A stretch of DNA of 64,000 bases from Natrinema sp. CBA1119 (GTDB lineage: Archaea; Halobacteriota; Halobacteria; Halobacteriales; Natrialbaceae), in assembly GCF_002572525.1 (NCBI RefSeq), contig NZ_PDBS01000001.1, positions 1,984,001-2,048,000 of the forward strand, read 5' to 3'. This document shows, piece by piece, positions 16,944-24,720 of the stretch (position 1 is its first letter; every line of letters starts with the position of its first letter). The translations under genes were made by a program, and so were the position numbers. A model generated the notes under the pieces. The model worked only from the letters and a program-made list of their open reading frames with translations. It searched no databases and was not told where the DNA came from.

Positions 16944-18242
16944 ATGTACGACCGGATCAAGGGCTTTCGTGACTTCTACCCCGGCGAAATGTCCGCCAGG
17001 CGGGCGACTATCGACGTACTGGAGGAGACCGCCCGCGAGTACGGCTTCCGCGAGATCGGAACGCCGGCACTCGAGCGCGCCGAGCTATGGACCGACAAGA
17101 GCGGCGACGAGATCGTCGACGAACTCTACTCCTTCGAGGATCAGGGCGGCCGCCACGTCGCGATGACGCCCGAACTGACGCCGACCGTCGCCCGGATGGT
17201 CGTCGCCAAGCAACAGGAGCTGTCGAAACCGATCAAGTGGGTCTCGACGCGGCCGTTCTGGCGCTACGAACAGGTCCAGCAGGGCCGCCAGCGCGAATTT
17301 TATCAGACCAACGTCGACATCTTCGGCTCCTCGGCCCCGGAAGCCGACGCCGAGATCCTCGCGTGGGCCGCCGACGCCCTCACTGGCCTCGGACTCACCG
17401 GCGACCACTTCGAGTTTCGGATCTCCCACCGGGACATCCTCGGTGGCGTCCTCGAGAGCTACGGCGCCGACGTCGACACCGAGGCGGCGATCCGCGCGGT
17501 CGACAAGTCCGGCAAGATTTCGGCCGTCGAGTACCACGACCTCCTGATCGACGCCGGCCTCTCGGCCGATCAGGCCGCCGAGTTCGACGACCTCATCGCG
17601 GACGGCGACCTCGAGGCTGTCGACACGTTCGCCGACACCGAGCGCGTGACCGCGGCCGTCGAGAACCTCCAGAACGTGCTTGCGGCCGCCGAGGACTTCG
17701 GCGCGCGCGAGTACTGCACCGTCTCGCTCGAGACGGCCCGCGGACTGGACTACTACACCGGCGTCGTCTTCGAGTGCTTCGACTCCGCCGGCGAGGTCTC
17801 CCGGTCGATCTTCGGTGGCGGCCGTTACGACGATCTCATCGAGGGCTTCGGCGGCCAGCCGACGCCCGCGGTCGGCGTCGCCCCCGGTCACGCGACGCTG
17901 CCGCTCCTGTTACAGCGCGCGGGCGTCTGGCCCGAGGAAGAAGTCACAACGGACTACTACGTCCTGCAGATCGGTGATACCCGGAGCGAAGCGGCGCGTA
18001 TTTCACGCGAGTTACGCGACCGGGGCCACGTCGTCGAAACCGACGTCGCGGGCCGCTCCTTCGGCGCGCAGTTGAACTACGCCGACTCGATCAACGCCGA
18101 AACCGTCGTCATCGTCGGCGAACAGGACCTCGCGAACGACGAGGTGACGATCAAGGACATGGAATCGGGCGATCAGACGCAGGTTCCGGTCGAGGAGTTC
18201 CCGGGCGACCTCGAGCGACCGACGTTCGCGGACTTCGCGTAA
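16944..18242 (+). CDS. hisS: Histidyl-tRNA synthetase
   Basis: This 432-residue class II synthetase shows motif 2 at FWRYEQVQQGRQREFYQTNVD (about 110-130). The histidine-A block is LDYYTGVVFECF (about 268-279), and motif 3 lies in GGGRYDDLIEGFGG. The last 95 residues form the alpha/beta anticodon-binding domain (YYVLQIGD, AQLNYADS, TVVIVGEQDL). The start MYDRIKGFRDFYPGEM is conserved in archaea. It is transcribed alone, divergent from the histidine kinase across a 180-bp gap. Length and residues are normal. Confidence 0.95.
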   Translation: MYDRIKGFRDFYPGEMSARRATIDVLEETAREYGFREIGTPALERAELWTDKSGDEIVDELYSFEDQGGRHVAMTPELTPTVARMVVAKQQELSKPIKWVSTRPFWRYEQVQQGRQREFYQTNVDIFGSSAPEADAEILAWAADALTGLGLTGDHFEFRISHRDILGGVLESYGADVDTEAAIRAVDKSGKISAVEYHDLLIDAGLSADQAAEFDDLIADGDLEAVDTFADTERVTAAVENLQNVLAAAEDFGAREYCTVSLETARGLDYYTGVVFECFDSAGEVSRSIFGGGRYDDLIEGFGGQPTPAVGVAPGHATLPLLLQRAGVWPEEEVTTDYYVLQIGDTRSEAARISRELRDRGHVVETDVAGRSFGAQLNYADSINAETVVIVGEQDLANDEVTIKDMESGDQTQVPVEEFPGDLERPTFADFA

Positions 18243-18374
18243 GGTCTGTACTTCCACGTTCCTATATAAGATCCCCCTATTGAGTGGGTGATTCGATCCC
18301 GTTCCTACCGAATAAGAACGATAGACGGTATTAACGCTTCTAAGAGGCAATATTCAGCCGTACGGTGACCACCA

Positions 18375-18908
18375 ATGTCTACTAACGAAGCTACCATTCA
18401 ATGGTTCGGTAAGCGGGAAGAGTTCGAGTACGCCGATTCGGTCGCTGGCTACGTGCTAGTGGGTATTCGACTGATCGTCGGATACTGGTTCCTCCACGCC
18501 GGGTGGGGGAAGTTTGGATTCGTCGCCGGTGAACCGTTCGACGCGGCGGGCTACCTCCAACACGCGGAGTCGCCCATCGTCGGCCTGTTCGAGATCGTCG
18601 TCGGGACGCCCTGGCTGCTCGAGTTCACCAACGTGATGATCCCCCTCGGCGAGTTCCTCATCGGACTGGGACTCATCGTGGGAGCGCTCGTGCGCCTGGC
18701 CGCCTTCTTCGGCGGCGTCCTCATGGTGTTGTTCTACCTGGGCAACGCCGACTGGGCGAACGGCTACGTCAACGGGGACCTGCTGGGGCTCCTGATGTTC
18801 GTGCTCATCGGCGCCTTCGCCGCGGGCCGCATCCTCGGCGTCGACGCGTACCTCGAGGAAACCGAGTTCGTGAAACGGCGGCCGTGGCTACGCTACCTGC
18901 TCGGCTGA
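18375..18908 (+). CDS. DoxX family membrane protein
   Basis: This 177-residue protein has four predicted helices (about 25-47, 95-115, 117-137, 142-165) and a soluble N-terminus (MSTNEATIQWFGKREEFEY). The first helix carries the DoxX signature RLIVGYWFLHAGWGKFGF, and PLGEFLIGLGLIVGALVRLA follows. DoxX relatives are quinone-associated or thiosulfate:quinone oxidoreductase subunits, but many, like this one, are orphan proteins of unknown role. The 132-bp upstream gap has a TATATAAG stretch near 18262 that may instead end hisS transcription. Confidence 0.88.
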   Translation: MSTNEATIQWFGKREEFEYADSVAGYVLVGIRLIVGYWFLHAGWGKFGFVAGEPFDAAGYLQHAESPIVGLFEIVVGTPWLLEFTNVMIPLGEFLIGLGLIVGALVRLAAFFGGVLMVLFYLGNADWANGYVNGDLLGLLMFVLIGAFAAGRILGVDAYLEETEFVKRRPWLRYLLG

Positions 18909-18930
18909 TACCGTGGGGTGCGTCGCTCGG

Positions 18931-19131
18931 CTACTGTTCTTTCTTCTGTGACGGTTCGAGACTCCGGTCGGCCGTTCCGCTCGATGGCTCGCCCCGCTCC
19001 TCGGCGTCGCGTCGCTCGACCGAGTGACCCGTCTCGACGAAGTGATCGATCATCGCGCGGCTGAGCTCGCCCGGATCGTCCCCGTCGACTCGGTGCTGCC
19101 ACCCACACTCACCACAGTACGCACTAGGCAC
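18931..19131 (-). CDS. Small zinc-knuckle protein, haloarchaeal
   Basis: This is a 66-residue protein read from a GTG start. Residues C6 and C9 (YCGECGWQ) with H30 and H36 (MIDHFVETGH) give a C-x2-C-x20-H-x5-H pattern like a C2H2 finger. The remaining 28 residues are polar and probably disordered. The amino-acid pattern is much more protein-like than the other frames at this locus. It lies head-to-head with the sulfatase, 129 bp between starts. Small CxxC proteins are abundant in Halobacteria and several are regulators; this one's role is unknown. Confidence 0.6.
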   Translation of the reverse strand: MPSAYCGECGWQHRVDGDDPGELSRAMIDHFVETGHSVERRDAEERGEPSSGTADRSLEPSQKKEQ

Positions 19132-19260
19132 GCGTGGACCGTCGAACGGGTGGATAATGAACGGTCGGGTTCACACCGCGGCGTCTTATTCGATACCGAG
19201 GCTGTGTTGCGTCCAGACGCAAGTCTCACTATTAACTACGGCGAGGATGTACCTCGTCCG

Positions 19261-20745
19261 ATGGCCGACGCTGACGCCGATACCCGCCCGAACGTCCTGC
19301 TCGTGCTCACCGACCAGGAGCGATACGACGCCAGCGCACCCGAGGGCCCCCCGATCGAAACGCCGACGATCGATCGGCTCTCGAGCGAGGGCGTCCGCTT
19401 CGAGCGGGCGTTCACACCGATCAGCATCTGCTCGAGCGCTCGCGCGTCGTTACTGACCGGTCAGTTCCCCCACGGGCACGGGATGCTGAACAACTGCCAC
19501 GAGCCGGACGCGATTCGGGCGAACCTGCCCGCGGACCTGCCGACATTTTCCGAGGAACTCGCGGCGGCCGGCTACGACCTCACCTACACGGGGAAGTGGC
19601 ACGCTGGCCGCGACCAGACCCCCGCCGATTTCGGCTTCTCGTATCTCGGGGGCAGCGACGAACACCACGACGACATCGACGAGGCGTACCGCGAGTACCG
19701 CGAGGAGCGAGGTGTGCCGGTCGGTGAGGCCGGCCTCGAGGAGGAGATCTACACCGGCGAGGAGCCGCGCGACGGCAGCGAGGGGACGTTCGTCGCCGCG
19801 AAAACGTCCGTCGACGTCGAAGGTACGCGAGCCTATTTTCTCGCCGAACGGACGATCGACGCGATCGAATCGCACGCGGACGGCGACCGAGACGGTCCGT
19901 TCTTCCACCGGGCGGACTTCTACGGCCCCCACCACCCCTACGTCGTCCCGGAGCCCTACGCCTCGATGTACGATCCCGACGAGATCGAGCCCCCCGAGAG
20001 CTACGCCGAGACCTACGACGGGAAGCCACAGGTCCACGAGAACTACCTCGCCTACCGCGGCGTGACCGGCTTCGACTGGGATCTCTGGGCCGAAGCCCTC
20101 GCGAAGTACTGGGGGTTCATCACGCTGATCGACCACCAGTTCGAGCGGGTCCTCGAGGCGCTCGAGAACCGAGGGCTGGCCGAGGAGACGGTCGTGGTCC
20201 ACGCCTCGGACCACGGCGATTTCGCCGGGAGCCACCGCCAGTTCAACAAGGGGCCGCTGATGTACGACGACACCTACCGCATCCCGCTGCAGGTGCGCTG
20301 GCCGGGCGTGGCCGACGGTGGCTCGAGGTGCGAGGTCCCAGTCCACCTGCATGATCTCGCGGCGACGTTCCTCGAGATCGCGGACGTGCCGGTCCCCGAC
20401 GGCTTCGATTCGCGAAGCCTGGTCCCCCTGCTCGAGAACCGAGGCGATCTGCCCGAGGGGCACGACTGGCGGGACTCCACATTCGCCCAGTACCACGGCG
20501 ACGAGTTCGGCCTCTACAGCCAGCGGATGGTCCGCACCGACCGGTACAAGTACGTCTACAACGGCCCCGATATCGATGAGCTGTACGACCTCGAGGCGGA
20601 TCCGGCGGAGCTCCGAAACCTGATCGACCACCCCGAATACGTGGCCGCCCGCCGAGAGATGCGGGACCGACTGGTCGACTGGATGGAGGAGACGGACGAT
20701 CCGAATCGTGTGTGGGTAACGGACATGCTCGAGAACGCATCGTAG
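19261..20745 (+). CDS. Sulfatase family hydrolase (alkaline phosphatase superfamily)
   Basis: This 494-residue protein starts MADADADTRPNVLLVLTDQERYD; 79 upstream in-frame codons would overlap the opposing miniprotein gene. The metal Asp is in LVLTDQ (D18). The active-site loop is SICSSARASLLTG (C57-S-S-A-R61), where C57 would become formylglycine. The third position is Ser instead of the usual Pro or Ala. TYTGKWHAGR (about 117) and VVHASDHGDFAG (about 315) supply the remaining ligands. It has no signal peptide, so cytoplasmic action is likely. Substrate is unknown; phosphonate or sulfate esters are both possible in this superfamily. Confidence 0.88.
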   Translation: MADADADTRPNVLLVLTDQERYDASAPEGPPIETPTIDRLSSEGVRFERAFTPISICSSARASLLTGQFPHGHGMLNNCHEPDAIRANLPADLPTFSEELAAAGYDLTYTGKWHAGRDQTPADFGFSYLGGSDEHHDDIDEAYREYREERGVPVGEAGLEEEIYTGEEPRDGSEGTFVAAKTSVDVEGTRAYFLAERTIDAIESHADGDRDGPFFHRADFYGPHHPYVVPEPYASMYDPDEIEPPESYAETYDGKPQVHENYLAYRGVTGFDWDLWAEALAKYWGFITLIDHQFERVLEALENRGLAEETVVVHASDHGDFAGSHRQFNKGPLMYDDTYRIPLQVRWPGVADGGSRCEVPVHLHDLAATFLEIADVPVPDGFDSRSLVPLLENRGDLPEGHDWRDSTFAQYHGDEFGLYSQRMVRTDRYKYVYNGPDIDELYDLEADPAELRNLIDHPEYVAARREMRDRLVDWMEETDDPNRVWVTDMLENAS

Positions 20746-20767
20746 AACCGACCGTTCATCCACTCTG

Positions 20768-20953
20768 CGGTGGCGCGCGCTGTGTCGCGGTTCGCTGTTG
20801 GCGAACCGCGGAGCAAAGCCGTGCGAGGGACGAGCGAGCGGTGCGAGGCCGAACAGAGTGAGGCCTCGAAAGCGAACGGTGACCGACGGGAGCCGTGAGC
20901 AGCGAGTGAGTCGGCTGGGGAGGGCGTGGCTTCCCTAGATGCCACGTATGCAG
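20768..20953 (+). repeat. Dispersed intergenic repeat, copy A
   Basis: This is one of four copies of a family in the window. It opens with GTGGCGCGCGCTG (20770-20782) and has GTGCGAGGGACGAGCGAGCG in the middle. It ends with GAGTGAGTCGGCTGGGGAGG, a hairpin GTGGC/GCCAC (20926-20930 with 20941-20945), and a tail like CACGTATGCAG. It fills most of the 344-bp gap between the sulfatase and the next gene. No protein is supported inside it. Confidence 0.7.
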
Positions 20954-21089
20954 GGCACCATGGTCGCCCTGGTCGCCCACAAACGTCTCCGTCGTCATTC
21001 CAAGACACGAAACGGAAGCGTACGTTTACGGTTCCGAAGCCGATAGCTTCCGCTATGATCGCCGACAGCGACGAGACGGGGGGTATCCG

Positions 21090-21536
21090 ATGACGGGAAC
21101 GCGAGACGACTCGAGCGAGTCACCGGCCAAACTCCGCGAGCGGGCCGCGAGAGACGAGGAGATCGCCGACGCCCTCGAGGACCTCCTCGCGGAACTGCGC
21201 GACGAGGACATCAAGGGCTCGCGCCTCGAGGGCCTGTTCGACGAGGTGAGCTCGAGCGATCCGAACATCTGGAACATCGTGAGCGCGTTCATCGACGTCG
21301 AGGACGGCGAGGCGGTGATCGCGGACGAATCGAAGCTGGCACAGGGGAGCTGGGCACCGGAGATCATCGAGGGCTGTGACACGATGATCACGCTCGAGAT
21401 CGAGTACGGGATGATGCCCGACGAGTTCGCCTACACCGCCGGCAAGAAGCTGACCCAGCGGATCGAGGAATTCCGCGAGCAGGCGGCGGAGGCTCGAGAG
21501 CGAGCCAACGAACTCGATGACGCCGGCGACGAGTGA
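21090..21536 (+). CDS. Conserved haloarchaeal hypothetical protein, helical
   Basis: This 148-residue acidic protein starts MTGTRDDSSESPAKLRER. Helical, Glu-rich segments flank a middle portion with a more globular character (DPNIWNIVSAFIDVEDGEAVI, then QGSWAPEIIEGCDTMITLEIEYG). The C-terminal 35 residues are probably a coiled coil (LTQRIEEFREQAAEARERAN). No catalytic motif, signal or membrane segment is seen, and I do not recognise the family by name. A 12-codon frame starting at 21055 ends in an ATGA overlap with this start. It is monocistronic, downstream of a dispersed repeat. Confidence 0.75.
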   Translation: MTGTRDDSSESPAKLRERAARDEEIADALEDLLAELRDEDIKGSRLEGLFDEVSSSDPNIWNIVSAFIDVEDGEAVIADESKLAQGSWAPEIIEGCDTMITLEIEYGMMPDEFAYTAGKKLTQRIEEFREQAAEARERANELDDAGDE

Positions 21537-21797
21537 TATCGATCGCAGCGTACTGCTCGCGTACGGTGTTCGAACGACGAAGATTACGCCCACCGATACC
21601 GTCACTCTGTCGCGACTGTCTCTCGCGACCTGCGAAAGAATGACATTCGACTAGCGCCAACCCTCGAGTGACGGTTCCCGGGAATCGTCGACGTGCCGGG
21701 CCAGCGGGGGCAGGCCTGTCACGTCTTTTCGCGTCCCGTCCGGGTTCGGACGACGACTCTCTCCGTGAGGGTCCCTCGTTCGCCGTGAAATCGGCTC

Positions 21798-22232
21798 TCA
21801 CTCGACGACGAGTTGCTCTCGTTCGAACCGATCGCCGGGAGCGTTGGCTCCGTCCCCGCCGGTCCGCCACCGCCACGACCCCACCTCGAGGGGCTCCAGC
21901 GAGACGATCAGATACGTGCGATCGGGCCACGTCGCCCGCGCGGCGTCGGTCGCGCTCGGTCGCGGCGGGCCGCGGGGATGTGAGTGGTAGAAACCGACGA
22001 TTTCCTCGCCGCGGTCCTCGAGGCACTCGAAGATCCGAAGCTGCCGTTCGGGATCGATCTCGTAGCGCCTCCGCGGCGCTTCGGCGACGTTTTCGGCCGG
22101 ATACTGCGACAGCACGCGGCTCCGTCCGTCGGGTTCGTACTCGCCGCCGAGGACCCCACAGATCTCCTCGGGTTTCCCCTCACGGGCGCGCTCGAGGATC
22201 GCCTCGCGGGCGGTGGTCGGGAGGACGATCAC
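21798..22232 (-). CDS. JAMM/Mov34 metalloprotease, desampylase-like
   Basis: This is a 144-residue JAB1/MPN domain protein. The catalytic set is complete: E23 (PEEICGVLGG), H83 and H85 in YHSHPRGPPRPSATD, S93 and D96. The family cleaves isopeptide bonds or C-terminal extensions; in Haloferax volcanii a close type (HvJAMM1) removes ubiquitin-like SAMP proteins. It acts in the cytoplasm as a free-standing zinc protease. Its ATG overlaps the stop of the BtuF-like gene by four bases, so the two are cotranscribed. Why a desampylase pairs with a cobalamin-type binding protein is not clear. Confidence 0.9.
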   Translation of the reverse strand: MIVLPTTAREAILERAREGKPEEICGVLGGEYEPDGRSRVLSQYPAENVAEAPRRRYEIDPERQLRIFECLEDRGEEIVGFYHSHPRGPPRPSATDAARATWPDRTYLIVSLEPLEVGSWRWRTGGDGANAPGDRFEREQLVVE

Positions 22233-23218
22233 GGGCTCGAGTCGATTTCGGCTCGAGAGTCGGGAGCGGCGGGTTCGTCCCCTGTCTCGAGGCCCTCGAA
22301 TTCCTCGAGGTCGTCGAACGGGACCGCGATATCCGCAGCCGGCCCGTCGAACAGCTCCGGCTGGATAATCGGCGCGAGCGCCTCGAGCGTGTCCACCAGA
22401 CGCGGTCCGGGCCGATTGAGATAGTGATCACCGTCCATCGCCCAGACGCGCCCCTCCTGGACCGCCGTCAGCTCGCTCCACCCCTCGCGTTCGGTGAGAT
22501 CCGTTCGATTCCGCGCGATCTGCTCGAGGTCGAAGCCACAGGGCGCGACGATCACGGCGTCGGGATCGTACGCGCGGATATCGTCCCACTCTCGCGGCCT
22601 CGAGCGCTCGCCGATGTCGGCCAGCCCGTACTCGCCGCCGGCCCAGTCGACGAGTTCGGCGGTCCAATGTCCCGCGATCATCGCGGGATCGGTCCAGTCG
22701 AAGACCGCCACACGCGGACGGTCAGTGGCGTCGATATCCCTGGTTCGGCTCTGGACTATCTCTATACGCGACTCAAGATCGGCGCGGACGTCACCAGCGC
22801 GCTCCTCGCGACCGATCGCGCGACCGATTCGCTCGAGGTCGTCCAGTACGTCGCCGACGCTGTGGGGATCGGTCGGGACGATTTCCGGCTCGGCCGAAAT
22901 CCGGTCGACGGCGTCTTCGATGACCGCCACGTCGACCGCACAGACGTCGCACATCCCCTGCGTGACGATCACGTCCGGCTCGAGGCCGTCGAGCGTCTCG
23001 ACGTCGACGTCGTAGACGCCGTCCTCGGTGTCGGCGGTCTCGAGGACCTGTCGATCGATCTCGCCGCTCGAGCCCGAGGTATCGATCCGCGAGCGGGTGA
23101 CGGCAGGCGCGGCCGCGGCGGTCGGCGGATAGTCGCACTCGTGGGAGACGCCGACTGGCTCGCAGCCGAGCGTGGCCACCATCTCGGTCGCCGAGGGGAG
23201 CGTCGTGACGATTCGCAT
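22229..23218 (-). CDS. BtuF-like cobalamin-binding protein
   Basis: This 329-residue protein has the class III periplasmic-binding fold. It starts MRIVTTLPSATEMVATLGC, the conserved SATE block. VSHECDYPP, VIVTQGMCDVCAVD and VAPCGFDLEQIARNR follow, all typical of BtuF/COG0614 proteins. No signal peptide, twin-arginine motif or lipobox precedes the domain, so it appears cytoplasmic, in contrast to canonical BtuF. It lacks adjacent BtuC or BtuD transporter genes. The last 30 residues are a polar tail. A DVCAVD-type Cys pair could bind corrinoid or metal. It is the first gene of a pair overlapping the JAMM gene. Confidence 0.82.
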   Translation of the reverse strand: MRIVTTLPSATEMVATLGCEPVGVSHECDYPPTAAAAPAVTRSRIDTSGSSGEIDRQVLETADTEDGVYDVDVETLDGLEPDVIVTQGMCDVCAVDVAVIEDAVDRISAEPEIVPTDPHSVGDVLDDLERIGRAIGREERAGDVRADLESRIEIVQSRTRDIDATDRPRVAVFDWTDPAMIAGHWTAELVDWAGGEYGLADIGERSRPREWDDIRAYDPDAVIVAPCGFDLEQIARNRTDLTEREGWSELTAVQEGRVWAMDGDHYLNRPGPRLVDTLEALAPIIQPELFDGPAADIAVPFDDLEEFEGLETGDEPAAPDSRAEIDSSP

Positions 23219-23477
23219 GCCTGCTCGTAGGGTGCGGGCGACTAAAAACGGCGGCCTCGGACTCGACTGGACCAGCAGCGTCTAGTTACGGGCTGACGAG
23301 GCGAATATCACGGGGCTTGACCCCGGGAAGGTCGGAAGGCGAGGTCCGAGATGCGGAGCGGGGAGCCGGCTCGGACTGTCTCTGGAGGATTTCGGCGGTC
23401 GTGAGACGTGGCCGACCTGTTATGATACGGGTGATTGCGTGGGTTTACACAGCTCGAACGAGAATTGGACGTACTCA

Positions 23478-24185
23478 ATGGGACAGACAGTATCCGAGGA
23501 GTCCCCGAACAGGCAGCACCGTCCTGTGACCGAGGTCGAATTCGATATTCGGAGCGGCGCGTATCCGTTTATCAGGGCTTCCGAGACGGAAGCGTGTACG
23601 TTCGAACTCGCAGAGATGGTCCCCCGAAATGACGGCCGATATTCGGAATTCTTCAATGTAACGGACGCGGCTCCGGCTCGGATTTCGTCCCTCGCTGCGA
23701 CTCGCGACACCGTCGATGTGACCCTTCTCCGAGAATACGAAGACGGTGCCCTCTTCGAATTTTGCGTTTCCGGGAACTGTCCGGCGTTCGCGCTCGCCGA
23801 GCTCGGCGCGCTTCCCCGAGAGATAGAGAGCGTCAACGGCAACGGTCGGATCACCGCCGAAATTCCGCCGCAGTACGATCCGTCGGCGGTTATCGACGGA
23901 TTCCTCGAGGAGGTTCCCGATGCGGAACTGACGGCTAAACGGACGAAAGACACCGTTCGACCGCTCTTCACTCCGTCGGCGTTCAGCCAGGTCCTCTCTA
24001 CGACCCTCACGGATCGGCAATCGGAAGTGCTCCGAGCGGCCTTCGAAGCGGGCTACTACGAATGGCCGCGCGAATGTACGGGAGCGGACGTCGCCGCTGC
24101 TCTCGATATCGCCTCGGCGACTTTCTCCGAGCACATCCACGCCGCCGAGCGCAAACTCCTCACCGCCCTCTTCGACGGTCGCTGA
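23478..24185 (+). CDS. Bacterio-opsin-activator-type HTH transcriptional regulator
   Basis: This 235-residue protein is read from ATG 23478 (MGQTVSEESPNR); another ATG at 23439 would add 13 residues. Residues about 20-165 form the N-terminal sensory part shared with haloarchaeal Bat-like regulators. The final 55 residues are the HTH_10 domain: LTDRQSEVLRAAFEAGYYEWPRE then GADVAAALDIASATFSEHIHAAERKLL. This C-terminal motif is the most recognisable feature. It has no PAS, GAF or receiver domain. Ligand and targets are unknown; it stands alone, convergent with a HalOD1 gene. Confidence 0.85.
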   Translation: MGQTVSEESPNRQHRPVTEVEFDIRSGAYPFIRASETEACTFELAEMVPRNDGRYSEFFNVTDAAPARISSLAATRDTVDVTLLREYEDGALFEFCVSGNCPAFALAELGALPREIESVNGNGRITAEIPPQYDPSAVIDGFLEEVPDAELTAKRTKDTVRPLFTPSAFSQVLSTTLTDRQSEVLRAAFEAGYYEWPRECTGADVAAALDIASATFSEHIHAAERKLLTALFDGR

Positions 24186-24240
24186 GCGATCTGAAGGGGT
24201 ATTCGGGGTGTAGCCGGTCTCCGGTAGCGGTTCGACAGCG

Positions 24241-24570
24241 TTACGGACGGACGTGATCCGGCGGTGAAACGATCGTTTCACCGTTCGCGCTTACCGTCAC
24301 GTCACAGCCTTCGAATCGAAACGTTATCCGGACATCCGTGCGAGACTGCCCTACTTTCGGTTCTAGGAGTCCATCGAGTGCCTCCGGGTCGATCGAATCG
24401 TAGAGCGGTTGCAGATGGAGCGGGTCTGACCCGATCGCAGTCGCGACCGTTTCGATCACGCTCTGAGACGGTGCTCTCTCACCTCCCCAGTCATGAGAGG
24501 CGTAGTATATCCCAGCAACCGGATCGTAATCGAGCGTGCTCTCTGGAGATGGGGAATTATGCTGTATCAT
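24241..24570 (-). CDS. HalOD1 output domain protein
   Basis: This 109-residue protein consists of one HalOD1 domain (residues about 35-105). VIETVATAIGSDPLHLQPLYDSIDPEALDGLL is followed by the beta part VRITFRFEGCDVTVSANGETIVS. The domain is specific to Halobacteria and is common at the ends of signalling proteins or, as here, alone. The function is not demonstrated; it is thought to be an output module. About 150 bp of AT-poor non-coding DNA separate it from the MoeA fusion upstream on the same strand. A second HalOD1 protein is at 50 kb. Confidence 0.85.
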   Translation of the reverse strand: MIQHNSPSPESTLDYDPVAGIYYASHDWGGERAPSQSVIETVATAIGSDPLHLQPLYDSIDPEALDGLLEPKVGQSRTDVRITFRFEGCDVTVSANGETIVSPPDHVRP

Positions 24571-24720
24571 TGATATGGTCGGCTATCGGGGCACCGTCCA
24601 CTCGATGAAGCGCTCCAGCGGGCTTAGCATCACTCCCTACAGCTCGAGGGTGTACGCGTTCCCGGTTCTTTCGGGGGTGTGATCGCCGCGTCTTCGCGTT
24701 GCGAACGGGGTCGGGTCCCG

